A DNA stretch of 64,000 nt. Origin: Gammaproteobacteria bacterium. GTDB taxonomy: Bacteria; Pseudomonadota; Gammaproteobacteria; Steroidobacterales; GCA-2729495. Each line of letters opens with the position of its first letter. Positions within the stretch are counted from its first letter, which is position 1. The stretch is taken from the NCBI GenBank assembly GCA_014337915.1, contig QUBU01000003.1, positions 62,001-126,000 on the forward strand. The letters are read 5' to 3'. Position numbers and translations under genes: made by a program. The notes under the pieces were generated by a model that searched no databases, was not told the origin of the DNA, and saw only the letters and a program-made list of their open reading frames with translations. Shown one piece after another: positions 24,490 to 33,263 of this stretch.

Positions 24490-25722
24490 TCATGCCTTTT
24501 CCGGGAAAAGCCCCGGCATCCAGCGGGATGCAAGAGCGGCAGGGAAGGCCAACCGCAATGGCGCGCGCGTGCTCGCTGAGACGAGGACGCCCCGGTCGAG
24601 GAGGGCAGAGACCACGCGCCGCGCCTGCCGATCGCCCGTGCCGACGACAGAAGCCGCCTCACCCCTCGGCAGTTCGCCGCGGTAGAGGACCGCTTCCAGA
24701 ATAGCGCCTGATTTCGGTGGCAGTCGGTCGAGCCTGATTTCCTCTTCGGCCCAGAGCTGGATACGGGTCCTCAGTTCTTCGGGCTGTACCAGCTTCTCCA
24801 TGAACGCAACCTGATCTAAGCAGATACTGAGGAAGAACCGCGTAAATTCCGCGAGGCTTTCCTCGCTCAGGGGGCCGCGGCCATCAAGGTTATTGCGCCG
24901 GACCTGATCGCAGGCGGCGAGATGCGATTTGTAGGCTTGCACGTTCCGCGCAAGGCCGCGGGCCACGGACCACACTGCGCCGGTATCCAATGACTCCAGC
25001 ATGGTCGCGTGCGACATCAACCGCGCGACGCGCCCATTGCCATCGACAAAGGGATGAATCCACACCAGCCGGTGATGTGCCGCCGCCGTCGCCAGAATCG
25101 TCTCGGTCTTGCCGAGCTGCGCATAGACCTGCTCGAACCGATCCAGGAAGCGCGCCACCGCAGGTGGACTGATAGCGACATGCCGCCCGACCTTGACATC
25201 GCGGCGGCGGAGTTCGCCGGGAGTGACGCTGACACGCTCCTTGCTGACAGGGTCTTCGACCCACAAGAGGTCCTCGGGCAGCAAACTGCAAAAGCGCTGA
25301 TGAGTTTCTCTGATCGCCCCGACGCTCACGGAGCGCCCTTTCAGGCCCCCGCTATCAATCCAGCGCTGCACCTCGATGTGGGCTTTGGCCTCCAGCTGAA
25401 GGTCACGCTTCTTGGCGTCCTTGCTGTAGTCCCCGCGCAGCGCCCGCTCGATGTCGACCGGATGCGTGTCGTGTCCTTCGATGAGATTGCTGTAGTAGCA
25501 ATTCATCGACCGGACCAGATCGGCCAGTGAGGAGACCAGACTTTCCGGCAGGGAACGCCGTAAGCCTGCGCTCTTCTGTGCAAGCTCCAGAGCCAGGTCC
25601 GTGAGTCCGGCCCGATGGCGGGAATCCTCCCGGATCAGCAGCGGCTCCATTTCCGAGACGTTCTCGCCCCGGTCTGCGGCCGCTTCTATGTCCGCTTGTT
25701 TGTCCGGTTTAATTATTGCCAT
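24490..25722 (-). CDS. Fic family protein (AMPylase-type) with N-terminal inhibitory motif
   Basis: 410 residues. The catalytic motif HPFVDGNGRVAR is complete at about residue 225, so NMP-transfer activity is possible. SNLIEG near residue 78 matches the class II inhibitory helix motif (S/T-x3-E-G/N), which blocks ATP positioning. An N-terminal helical region and a C-terminal winged-helix-like domain (SGAILEAVLYRGELPRGEAASVVG) follow the usual Fic-HTH plan. Coding GC is visibly below the flanking genes. It is translationally adjacent to the broken hsdR, so it is likely what remains of a restriction locus that carried fic. Confidence 0.9.
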   Translation of the reverse strand: MAIIKPDKQADIEAAADRGENVSEMEPLLIREDSRHRAGLTDLALELAQKSAGLRRSLPESLVSSLADLVRSMNCYYSNLIEGHDTHPVDIERALRGDYSKDAKKRDLQLEAKAHIEVQRWIDSGGLKGRSVSVGAIRETHQRFCSLLPEDLLWVEDPVSKERVSVTPGELRRRDVKVGRHVAISPPAVARFLDRFEQVYAQLGKTETILATAAAHHRLVWIHPFVDGNGRVARLMSHATMLESLDTGAVWSVARGLARNVQAYKSHLAACDQVRRNNLDGRGPLSEESLAEFTRFFLSICLDQVAFMEKLVQPEELRTRIQLWAEEEIRLDRLPPKSGAILEAVLYRGELPRGEAASVVGTGDRQARRVVSALLDRGVLVSASTRAPLRLAFPAALASRWMPGLFPEKA

Positions 25723-25857
25723 ACGCCAATATAGATCATTGACTTACGTCGTATCAACGGCGTCTATCAGCTCCTATCAGGTCCGCTTTATAGACCGTCG
25801 TTTTCTCCCGCATTTTCAAAGCCTTCGCGAGCCTCCGGGCCCGGCCGGGGCACCGGC

Positions 25858-26160
25858 GTCTATGAGCTGACCGCGGCCGGGCCACGCTTCCGGCGCGTGG
25901 CACCACCCACAGCAGCGGAACTCGATACGCTGCTCGGCCAGATCGTCACGCGCACCGCCCGGCAGCTGGAGCGGCGAGGGCTGAGGGTGCGGGACGCGGA
26001 GGGGAGCTATCTCAGCGCCGGCCCGGGCGAGGCAGATGGCCTGGCTGCGCTGGTGTCCAGACTCCGGGTGCATCTGACCCGGTATCACGGCGTCCTCGCC
26101 CTGCACAGCAGTCTGCGCTCGCAGTTCACCCCGTCGGGGCGGGGCAAGACGACCGGCCGC
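25858..26160 (+). mobile_element. internally deleted IS91-type transposase remnant
   Basis: The frame YELTAAGPRFRRVAPPTAAE...LGQIVTRTARQLERRG matches the middle region of IS91/IS801-like transposases. It joins directly to LRVHLTRYHGVLALHSSLR and FTPSGRGK, which belong near their C-terminus, so the part in between, and the whole N-terminus, are lost. No terminal repeats are seen. Bases 25723-25857, between this and fic, contain only fic's upstream region; bases 26160-26209 hold nothing recognisable. Confidence 0.72.
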
Positions 26161-26209
26161 AGCGAGCGCAGCCCGGCCTGGCACCCGCTTTCGCACCGTA
26201 TGCCATGCA

Positions 26210-26647
26210 TCAACGGCTGGTCGGATTGAAACGGCGGGTTCCGGCCTTGTCTGCGGCTTTTGCGAGCGCGACGTCGAGCGTGGCGAGCGGCAGGCCGTTG
26301 CGCAGCGCGGGCTCGAGGTAGGACGCGTCGTAGGACGACAGGCGATAGCGGCGGGCCACCTGAAGCACGTCCGTCAGGGACTGCGGAAAGGTCTGCTCAT
26401 CCGCGCGAATGCGGATCCCCGCCAGCATCTCCCGGAACGCCTCGCTCTGGGCCTCGGTAATGAGTTTCTTTGCCTCGGCCTTTGCGAGGACGTTGGCAAC
26501 TTCCAGTCCCCAGGTCTCTGGCACCTCCGCCACGGTATCCTGGGCCTTCATCGCCTCCAGAACGGAATGCGCGTAGCGGCGCTCGGCGGCACTGCCGTCA
26601 ATCAGCAGCCAGGACAGCGTGACCGAGGTATCCAGTACCAGTCTCAC
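26210..26647 (-). CDS. VapC-like PIN-domain toxin
   Basis: 145 residues. PIN-domain acidic residues are visible: LVLDTSVTLSW at the start (Asp 6), the Glu in PETWGLEVANVL near residue 46 and YDASYLEPALRNGLPLATLD near 105-120. PIN ribonucleases of VapBC systems cleave tRNA or rRNA. The ATG overlaps the antitoxin stop (26644-26647), which supports a coupled pair. It lies in the low-GC accessory segment. Confidence 0.88.
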   Translation of the reverse strand: MRLVLDTSVTLSWLLIDGSAAERRYAHSVLEAMKAQDTVAEVPETWGLEVANVLAKAEAKKLITEAQSEAFREMLAGIRIRADEQTFPQSLTDVLQVARRYRLSSYDASYLEPALRNGLPLATLDVALAKAADKAGTRRFNPTSR

Positions 26648-26889
26648 TCACGACCCTCGGCAATGAGTGCGCGGATTCCTGCCGGAGTTTTCACCGGATT
26701 GGCCTTCATGAAGCTCTGGAATCGCTCGATTGCCGCTCGCGGGTCAGTGGCGCCTGTATCCTTACTCGGCACCAGGTCTGCGATGGCTTCGCCGCGATTG
26801 GTGATGGTGAAGCGCTGGCCGGCTTTCACCGCCCGCAGCAATTCGGGCAGACGCGTCTTGGCCTCATAGGCCCCGATTTCGGTCTTCAT
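26644..26889 (-). CDS. Phd/YefM-type antitoxin
   Basis: 81 residues. MKTEIGAYEAKTRLPELLRAVKAGQRFTITNRGEAIADLVP is a typical Phd/YefM DNA-binding domain. The C-terminal part (IERFQSFMKANPVKTPAGIRALI) would bind the toxin. ATG 26889 is chosen because GGAGA lies six bases upstream; an ATG 30 bases earlier gives a poor N-terminus. It is the first gene of the pair, behind repeated GACCAG operator-like sequences. Confidence 0.88.
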   Translation of the reverse strand: MKTEIGAYEAKTRLPELLRAVKAGQRFTITNRGEAIADLVPSKDTGATDPRAAIERFQSFMKANPVKTPAGIRALIAEGRE

Positions 26890-26909
26890 GCCAGGTCTCC
26901 CAAGTATCA

Positions 26910-26940
26910 GACCAGACAATAGACCAGTTGGTAGCTGGTC
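26910..26940 (-). promoter_or_regulatory. operator-like repeats upstream of the Phd antitoxin
   Basis: GACCAG occurs at 26910-26915 and 26922-26927, and its complement CTGGTC at 26935-26940, making one direct and one inverted pair with 6 to 7 base spacers. They lie 20 to 50 bases upstream of the antitoxin start, where Phd-type autoregulators bind. Confidence 0.45.
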
Positions 26941-26991
26941 AAGCAGCTGGAAAGCGGGGGTGATCCGGTGGCTCTTCTGCGGGCGCTGCGC

Positions 26992-27306
26992 TCAGCTCAG
27001 CTTGAGCGCAGTGAACAACAGGCCGAGTCCGATCATCAGCATCGATCCCAGCCGTACGGTCATGGTGGTTGACAGCAGTTCCATGTCCTTGCGGACCAGG
27101 GTCGTTTCCTGGCGCAACTCGCCGACGGATGAATGGATCAATGCCGTCAGTTTCTGTTCAAGAAGCAGCAGATCAGCCTTCGTCGCAATCGTCGTTGCCA
27201 TGTCACGCTCCATCGCATCGACGACGGCCCTTGCCTTGTGGTTCGGGACGTTGATGCTGACGAGGGCATCGTACAACGAATAGAGATAATCCACTGAGTG
27301 TCTCAT
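26992..27306 (-). CDS. DUF1640-like coiled-coil membrane protein
   Basis: 104 residues starting at ATG 27306. Reading order is VDAMERDMATTIATKADLLLLEQKLTALI, a heptad-rich coiled coil, then one C-terminal membrane helix (LGSMLMIGLGLLFTALKL). This is the plan of bacterial DUF1640 proteins, relatives of the mitochondrial CCDC90/MCUR1 family. Small proteins of this type are frequent in accessory regions and have no assigned role. The 281 bases upstream, up to 27587, contain no gene I can support; a short rightward frame at 27440 (MRTTAGIAAT) has no known relative. Confidence 0.7.
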   Translation of the reverse strand: MRHSVDYLYSLYDALVSINVPNHKARAVVDAMERDMATTIATKADLLLLEQKLTALIHSSVGELRQETTLVRKDMELLSTTMTVRLGSMLMIGLGLLFTALKLS

Positions 27307-27587
27307 TGAGGCGTGGCACACGGCGTTGTACGCAGATTGCCCCTGCGGTTGCCCACCCGCCAGCAGCGATTCCTGTGCGTTTGTTCGGTAACCGCTGGCT
27401 TTATGTGAACATCCGGGAAACGTGACGGTGGGAGAAGCACTGATGAGAACGACAGCGGGAATCGCCGCCACGCTGGCCACGCTGGGCGAGCATTCCGGAC
27501 AGCTGGGGCCGAAGCTTCTGGGCGAACGTGGAGGGATCCGATGCCGCTGCGCAGGGCCTTGCGATCGCCGGCTGAGACCGTCTGGCG

Positions 27588-28964
27588 TCAGCCCTGGTCC
27601 CAGCCCTCGGCCTCGAGCATGGCAGCGCGATACAGGCGCAGGTTGGCGGCGAGGAAGCCGAGGGCGAGGATGCCGGCACCGGCGGCCACCATGGCCATGG
27701 AATAGCGCAGCGCCTGCGGATCACCGAAGCCGTAGTCGGTGATGAGTGCCACCGCGGTCGGGCCGATGGTGAGTCCCAGCGCGTTGATCACGAAATAATA
27801 GAGCGCCGTCACCTGGCCCCGCAGTTGGTTGGGCGTGATCATCATCAGCGCTGCCACGCCCGCGGCGGTGATGGCCGCACCGGCCAGCGTGGCGGGGATC
27901 AGCAATACGAGGGCACCCGCGGCCGTGGGCATCAGCGGTGCGGCCACCGACGCGGGTACGAAAACCAGCGCGGTTGCATACAGGCTGATGCGCATGAGTC
28001 CGTCATGGCAGCCCCGGGCGTAGAGCCGGTCGGCGAGCCAGCCGCCGAGGTTGACGCCCAGCGGCCCGGACACCAGGGTGATGAGGCCGTAGGCATAGCC
28101 GCTGTCGGGGATGGTCCAGCCCCAGCTGCGCACGAACATCGTCGGTACCCAGAAGAACAGGGCATAACCGATGATGGTCACCACTGACATGCCGACGAAG
28201 TGGGTGGCGTAGGTGCTCCAGCGGGCACCGAGGAAGCGCAGCGTATCGGCCAGGGCAAGCTCTTCCCGAACCACACCGTCCGGGCCGGCGAGGCGCAGCT
28301 TGTCGCGTCGGGGTGGCTCGCGCACGCTGAGCATCAGCAGCGCGACCAGTAGTCCTGGCAGACCCACGAACATGAACACCAGCTGCCAGGGCTGGAGTGG
28401 GCCATACCAGGGCAGCACCAGCGCCGGCGCGGCAGCCGCCAGCGAGATGGCCCAGGCGCCGACGATGTTGGCGATGCCGACACCGAGCGACACGCCCATG
28501 TTGTAGAAGCCGATGGCCTGGCCGCGGCGCTGGCGCGGGAAGTAGTCGCTGATGAGCGACAGGGCCGCCGGGTTCAGCGTGGCTTCGCCGACGCCGACAC
28601 CGACGCGTGCCAGGAACAGTGTCCAGTAGCTGCGCGCCAGTCCGCAGGCGGCCGTCATCAGGCACCAGAGGGTGACGCCGATGGCGATCAGGCCGCGGCG
28701 GCTGCGACGGTCGACCAGTCGCCCGATGGGGATGCCGAGCAGCGTATAGAACAGCGCGAATGCCAGCCCGCCGACCAGGCTCACCTGGGTGTCGCTGAGG
28801 CCGAGGTCCTCGCGGATCGGCTGCACCAGCAACGCGAAGATCTGCCGGTCGAGGAAAGAGACGACATAGCCCAGCGTCAGGACGATGACCACGTACCAGG
28901 CATAGGCCGGGGCGGGATAGTCGCCTGCAGGTTCGGTGTGCCTGGCCGCTGGCGTCAGTGGCAT
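27588..28964 (-). CDS. MFS transporter, Spinster-like family
   Basis: 458 residues with twelve predicted membrane helices. The N-terminal half has YVVSFLDRQIFALLVQPIREDLGLSDTQ and the motif A region GIPIGRLVDRRSRRG, then ARVGVGVGEATLNPAALSLISDYFP, all typical of Spinster-type MFS carriers found next to catabolic genes in proteobacteria. Substrate unknown. Its start overlaps the end of the flavocytochrome gene by ten bases, so the two are probably translated together and act on one compound. Confidence 0.86.
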   Translation of the reverse strand: MPLTPAARHTEPAGDYPAPAYAWYVVIVLTLGYVVSFLDRQIFALLVQPIREDLGLSDTQVSLVGGLAFALFYTLLGIPIGRLVDRRSRRGLIAIGVTLWCLMTAACGLARSYWTLFLARVGVGVGEATLNPAALSLISDYFPRQRRGQAIGFYNMGVSLGVGIANIVGAWAISLAAAAPALVLPWYGPLQPWQLVFMFVGLPGLLVALLMLSVREPPRRDKLRLAGPDGVVREELALADTLRFLGARWSTYATHFVGMSVVTIIGYALFFWVPTMFVRSWGWTIPDSGYAYGLITLVSGPLGVNLGGWLADRLYARGCHDGLMRISLYATALVFVPASVAAPLMPTAAGALVLLIPATLAGAAITAAGVAALMMITPNQLRGQVTALYYFVINALGLTIGPTAVALITDYGFGDPQALRYSMAMVAAGAGILALGFLAANLRLYRAAMLEAEGWDQG

Positions 28965-30718
28965 TTCGTGCAGCTCTCCAGCTGGACCAGCCGCTGTGCA
29001 GTGCTGGTCGCCGGGCCCGTGCCCCAGGGGTCCTTGTGGCAGCCGTCGCAGGCCAGGGCCCGCTCCAGCACCAGGGCATGGGAAACGCCAAAGTGCCAGT
29101 AGCCCTGCCGATGCTGCGCCAGCAGGGCCGGCAGGTTTGCCGTCTGGGAGCGCTGCACGACAGGTGCCGGCGCGGTGCTGGCCGGGGCGGTGGCCGGCGG
29201 CGCGCGCACGGTGAGGGCGCGTGGGCCAAGCGCCAGGGCCACCGCGCTGCGGCCGGCGACGCGGCCGATGAGCACGCCCGGGCCGAGGAAGGTTCCCTCG
29301 CCGCCATGGCTGCCGTTGATCCCGGCAACGCCCGTCGCTTCACCGGCGGCGAACAGGCCGCGGATGACCTGGCCGGCACCGCCAAGCACGCGTGCCTCGT
29401 GGTCGATCACCAGCCCACCCATGCTCTTGCGCGTCATCGGAAACAGCTGGATGGCGTAATACGGCGGCTGGCGCAGCGCCGGTGGCGGCGCTTCCGTCAT
29501 GCCCGGCCCGATGCGGCCGAAGTCGGTGTCCATGCCCTGGTCGACGAAGCGGTTGAAGCGCTGCACCGTCTCCAGCAGCGCGTCGGGCGGCAGGCCGGCT
29601 GCCGTGGCCAGCGCGGCGACGCTGTCTGCCTTGCTGACCAGCGTCGGGTTGTCGAGGATGTCTTCCTGGATGGTCTTCGCCGACAACCAGGCCGCGCCGC
29701 GGATCGTCAGCTGCCTGGCACCGACGGCGTCGAAAACCAGCCAGTGGGTGGCTGGCGACTGGCGCAGCACCGCGCGGTCGGTGACCTTGCCCGACGCGGC
29801 TTCGTTGGTGAAGCGCCGTCCCGTGGCATCGACCCAGATGGCCGCCGGGTTCTGCGTCAGCAGGCCGTGGCCGCCGCTGGGGTCGCGCGGGTCGGGCAGG
29901 CCGTTCACGAAGGTGACCTGATGGTCCATGCGGGTGAGCGCGGCACCGAAGGGTTCGACCAACCGCAGGCCGCTGCCGGTGGCGTACTGTCCCGCCCCGA
30001 TCAGCAGCCGCGCTGGCGCCGGCAGGTCGCGCCGCCAGTTGCGGCGCACCAGGTCGAGGTTGCTCTGGAAGCCGCCGGTGGCAAGGATGACGGCAGGCGC
30101 GTGATACAGGCGGCGGCCGCTGGTGCGGCTGCGCTCGGTGCGGATACCGGAGATCTGGCCATCGCGGCGCAGGAGTTCCGTGACCTCTGTGTTCCACAGG
30201 AATTCGATGCGCGGCCGGCCCAGCGCCTCGCGGATCATCGGCAGGACGGCATTGACCGCAGCGCCCCGCGTGAAGTGGAAGCGTGGCACGCTGGCCTGCG
30301 GCGCCGGAACCACCATGGTGAACTGCACGCCCATGGCCGTGAGCCAGTCGTACACCTGTTCCCGCGAGTTCTCGACGTAGAAGCGCACCCACCAGGGATC
30401 GGCATCCTCGCCCCAGGCCATCAGGTCGCGGAACGCGATGTCGGGCGAGTCGTGCAGGCCCCTGGCGCGCTGCAACGGCGTGTCCACCAGCGCGAAGCCA
30501 CCGGCCCGCACCGCATGGCCGCCGGCGACGGAGTTGGCTTCCACCACCAGCACGCGCGCGCCGTGGCTCTCCGCCTCCAGCGCCGCGGCCAGGCCGGCGA
30601 TGCCGGCACCGACGACGATGACATCGGCATCCATTGCCACGGGATTGGCAGGCCGGCAGGCCGCCACGGCCAGCGTCGTGACGGCTGCGAGCGCGGCCAG
30701 GCAGTGCCCGGCCCGCAT
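28955..30718 (-). CDS. exported FAD-dependent dehydrogenase with C-terminal two-haem tail (flavocytochrome)
   Basis: 587 residues. Signal peptide ends LAVAAC, a likely lipobox. The FAD-binding start ADVIVVGAGIAGLAAALEAE and the C-terminal GLFAAGEATGVAGINGSHGGEGTF place it in the fumarate reductase/ketosteroid dehydrogenase flavoprotein family. After residue 490 a Pro/Ala linker leads to a short tail with CDGCH and, at the very end, CTKCH, two haem c attachment motifs. Electrons could pass from flavin to haem in the periplasm. The gene ends inside the start of the MFS gene and is divergent from an IorB-type hydroxylase. Confidence 0.85.
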   Translation of the reverse strand: MRAGHCLAALAAVTTLAVAACRPANPVAMDADVIVVGAGIAGLAAALEAESHGARVLVVEANSVAGGHAVRAGGFALVDTPLQRARGLHDSPDIAFRDLMAWGEDADPWWVRFYVENSREQVYDWLTAMGVQFTMVVPAPQASVPRFHFTRGAAVNAVLPMIREALGRPRIEFLWNTEVTELLRRDGQISGIRTERSRTSGRRLYHAPAVILATGGFQSNLDLVRRNWRRDLPAPARLLIGAGQYATGSGLRLVEPFGAALTRMDHQVTFVNGLPDPRDPSGGHGLLTQNPAAIWVDATGRRFTNEAASGKVTDRAVLRQSPATHWLVFDAVGARQLTIRGAAWLSAKTIQEDILDNPTLVSKADSVAALATAAGLPPDALLETVQRFNRFVDQGMDTDFGRIGPGMTEAPPPALRQPPYYAIQLFPMTRKSMGGLVIDHEARVLGGAGQVIRGLFAAGEATGVAGINGSHGGEGTFLGPGVLIGRVAGRSAVALALGPRALTVRAPPATAPASTAPAPVVQRSQTANLPALLAQHRQGYWHFGVSHALVLERALACDGCHKDPWGTGPATSTAQRLVQLESCTKCH

Positions 30719-30799
30719 TACGCGCGCAGTCCTCTTCGCGATGGCATGGTCACGGCCGAAGGTCCTCCAACCCCGCGCCAGTATACTAGCCAGCGAACC

Positions 30800-33058
30800 A
30801 TGGCGATCTCACGCAGGACAATCATCCTCGGCAGCGTTGCGGCCGGCGGCGGCCTTGCGCTCTGGGCTATCGCCAGGCGGCTGGACGACGGTGATGCGGC
30901 CGCGCGTTTTGCGGCCACCACGCCCGGGGCCACGGCAGTCAATGCCTGGGTGAAGATCAGCGCTGGTGGCGACATCATCCTCGGGGTGCATCGCGCCGAG
31001 ATGGGCCAGGGCGTGTGTACCTCGCTGCCGATGCTGCTCGCCGAGGAACTCGATGTCGACTGGGAGCGGGTGCGCTTCGAGTTCACGCCCGTCGATCGCG
31101 CCTACTACAACTTCGGTCCCGCGCTGCGCACCGGGCCGCTGGCGACAGCGGAGGCGGGCGGTTTCACCGAGCGCATCGCCCGCAATGCGTTCCACGCCAT
31201 GGGCTACGCCGTGACCCTGGGCAGCACCAGCATGCTCGATGCCTGGGACACCGTGCGTGGTGCCGGCGCCGCGGCGCGCGTCATGCTGGTGGCCGCGGCC
31301 GCCCGGCGCTGGGCTGTGCCCGCGGCCAGGCTGCAGACCTTCCGTGGCATGGTGCTGGATCCCGTCACTGGTGCCAGCCTGGACTATGGCGAACTCGCCG
31401 CCGCTGCCGCCAGCGAGCCCGTGCCGCGCGAGCTGCCGCTGCGCGACCCGGCGGCATTCCGCCTGGTCGGCACATCACCGCAGCGCCTTGACATTCCCGC
31501 CAAGGCCACCGGTGCCGCGCGCTTCGGCATCGACACCGTGCTGCCGGGCATGCTTTTCGCCGCCGTGCGCCACAGTCCGCTGCTGGGCACGCGCATCGCC
31601 GGCATCGACAATGCGCCGGAAGTGAGCAGCCTGCCGGGTGTATCCGGCGTGGCGCGCCTGGGCACGACGGCGGTGGCAGTGGTCGCGGCCGACAGCTGGA
31701 CGGCGCTGCGCGCCGCGGCGCGCCTGTCGCTGAAGCCCGAGCCGGCTGATCGCCTGGCGGCATCGAGCACCGCCATGGGACGGACCTGGCGGCGCGCGCT
31801 GGATGACCCGGATCCCGCCGTGTTCCGCGATGAAGGTGACGTCGCCAGCGCGCTGCAGTCGGGACCGGTGGTGGAGGCGGTCTTCGAGCAACCGTTCCTC
31901 GCGCACCTGTGCATGGAGCCGATGAACTGTACCGCGCTGGTCGACGCCAGCGGGGTCACGCTCTGGGTCGGCACGCAGGCGGCGAGCATCGCGCGCGACG
32001 TGGCGGCACAGGTGGCCGGGGTGCCGGCGGCGCAGGTGACGGTCAACCAGACCTTCCTCGGCGGTGGATTCGGCCGGCGTGCCGAGGTGGATTTCGTACG
32101 CCACGCCGTGGGAGTGGCGCGCGCCTGGCCGGGACGGCCGGTGAAGCTCCTGTATTCGCGCGAAGAGGACCTGCGCGCCGACATGTACCGCCCGGCCACC
32201 GTGGCCCGCGCCCGCGCCAGCCTCGATGCCCGGGGGCGTATCGCGGCGCTCGACTACGTGCTGGTGTCGCAGTCGGTCGCCGCGAGCTACTTCCGCCGCA
32301 CGCCGACGCCCCGCGGTGGCGATGCCCGTGAGGACAGCGCAGCGCTGGCTGGCGCGGCGTCGCTGCCCTACACCGGCATCCGCCACCTGCGCTGCAGCTT
32401 CCAGCCCCGCGAGACCGGCGTGCCGGTCGGCTTCTGGCGCAGCACTGGCTACTCGCAGAACTGTTTCGTCATCGAGTCCTTCATGGATGAGCTGGCGCAT
32501 GCCGCCGGCCAGGATCCGCTCGCCTTCCGCCTCGCGCACCTCGAAGGCCGGCCACAGCACCAGGCGGTGCTGCGCGCAGTGGCGCAGCGCTCGGGCTGGG
32601 GCCAGCCGCTGCCGGCGGGGCAGGGTCGCGGGCTGGCGTTCACCGAGAGCCACGACAGCCTGGTCGCCCAGGTGGTCGAGGTGGCGGTGGACCAGGCTGC
32701 CGGCGGCGACGGCCCCGGCTATCGCGTGCTGCGCGTGACCTGCGTGATCGATCCGCGCGTCGTCATCCATCCCGACACCGTCGTCGCGCAGATGGAGGGT
32801 GGCATCATCGACGCACTATCGGTGGCGCTCTACGGCGGCATCAGCATCCGTGGCGGCGGGGTGGAACAGGGCAACTTCGACGCCTGCCGCCTGCTCACAC
32901 TCGCGGAGACACCGGAGATTGCCGTGCACCTGCTGCCGCAGGGCGGGCGTCCCGGCGGCGTCGGCGAGCCCGGCCTGCCGGCCTTGGCGCCCGCACTCGC
33001 CAACGCGCTGTTCGCGGCGACCGGGCGGCGGCTGCGGAGCATGCCACTGCGGCTCTAG
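30800..33058 (+). CDS. IorB-type molybdenum hydroxylase large subunit, Tat-exported
   Basis: 752 residues from ATG 30800. The N-terminus has a twin-arginine signal (SRRTIILGSVAAGGGLALWA). Isoquinoline 1-oxidoreductase beta/aldehyde dehydrogenase features follow: GVHRAEMGQGVCTSLPMLLAEEL, EPMNCTALVD, TFLGGGFGRRAEVDFV, GFWRSTGYSQNCFVIESFMDE and the catalytic-Glu region PGGVGEPGLP near the end. These enzymes hydroxylate N-heterocycles or oxidise aldehydes using water. The 2Fe-2S small subunit (IorA) normally encoded beside it is absent here, and electrons may go to another partner such as the divergent flavocytochrome. Confidence 0.87.
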   Translation: MAISRRTIILGSVAAGGGLALWAIARRLDDGDAAARFAATTPGATAVNAWVKISAGGDIILGVHRAEMGQGVCTSLPMLLAEELDVDWERVRFEFTPVDRAYYNFGPALRTGPLATAEAGGFTERIARNAFHAMGYAVTLGSTSMLDAWDTVRGAGAAARVMLVAAAARRWAVPAARLQTFRGMVLDPVTGASLDYGELAAAAASEPVPRELPLRDPAAFRLVGTSPQRLDIPAKATGAARFGIDTVLPGMLFAAVRHSPLLGTRIAGIDNAPEVSSLPGVSGVARLGTTAVAVVAADSWTALRAAARLSLKPEPADRLAASSTAMGRTWRRALDDPDPAVFRDEGDVASALQSGPVVEAVFEQPFLAHLCMEPMNCTALVDASGVTLWVGTQAASIARDVAAQVAGVPAAQVTVNQTFLGGGFGRRAEVDFVRHAVGVARAWPGRPVKLLYSREEDLRADMYRPATVARARASLDARGRIAALDYVLVSQSVAASYFRRTPTPRGGDAREDSAALAGAASLPYTGIRHLRCSFQPRETGVPVGFWRSTGYSQNCFVIESFMDELAHAAGQDPLAFRLAHLEGRPQHQAVLRAVAQRSGWGQPLPAGQGRGLAFTESHDSLVAQVVEVAVDQAAGGDGPGYRVLRVTCVIDPRVVIHPDTVVAQMEGGIIDALSVALYGGISIRGGGVEQGNFDACRLLTLAETPEIAVHLLPQGGRPGGVGEPGLPALAPALANALFAATGRRLRSMPLRL

Positions 33059-33062
33059 TTCT

Positions 33063-33263
33063 TCAGCGGCCGGGCCGGTGTCCGCTGTCGCCAGGCGCCG
33101 ATGCATCGCCTTCCGGCGGCCTGCCATCGTCGTCCAGTGCAATGCGCCAGGCCGGCGTCTCGAGGTCATCGAACTGGCCGCTGCGCACCGCCCAGAAGAA
33201 CGCGGCGACCGCCGCCACCAGCAGGATGAGGCCCAGCGGGATCAGCAGGAAGAGGCTGTTCAC
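33063..33263 (-). CDS. ccoS: cbb3 oxidase assembly protein CcoS
   Basis: 66 residues: one membrane helix (LFLLIPLGLILLVAAVAAFFWAV) followed by the CcoS signature SGQFDDLETPAWRIALDDD. CcoS is needed for cofactor insertion into cbb3-type cytochrome oxidase. Its ATG overlaps the ccoI stop (33260-33263), the usual gene order ccoI-ccoS. The oxidase genes ccoNOQP and ccoG/ccoH are not in the window. Confidence 0.92.
   Translation of the reverse strand: MNSLFLLIPLGLILLVAAVAAFFWAVRSGQFDDLETPAWRIALDDDGRPPEGDASAPGDSGHRPGR

Noticed and set aside
27422..27742. short rightward frame starting in the gap between the DUF1640-like and MFS genes
   Set aside because: Its second half is antisense to the MFS gene and the product resembles no known family; a fair ribosome site alone is not enough.
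28958..33058. 1366-residue rightward open frame crossing the flavocytochrome gene
   Set aside because: Only the part from ATG 30800 is a real protein (IorB). The first 600 codons are the antisense of the flavocytochrome, with the His/Arg/Gly-rich composition that high-GC antisense frames show.
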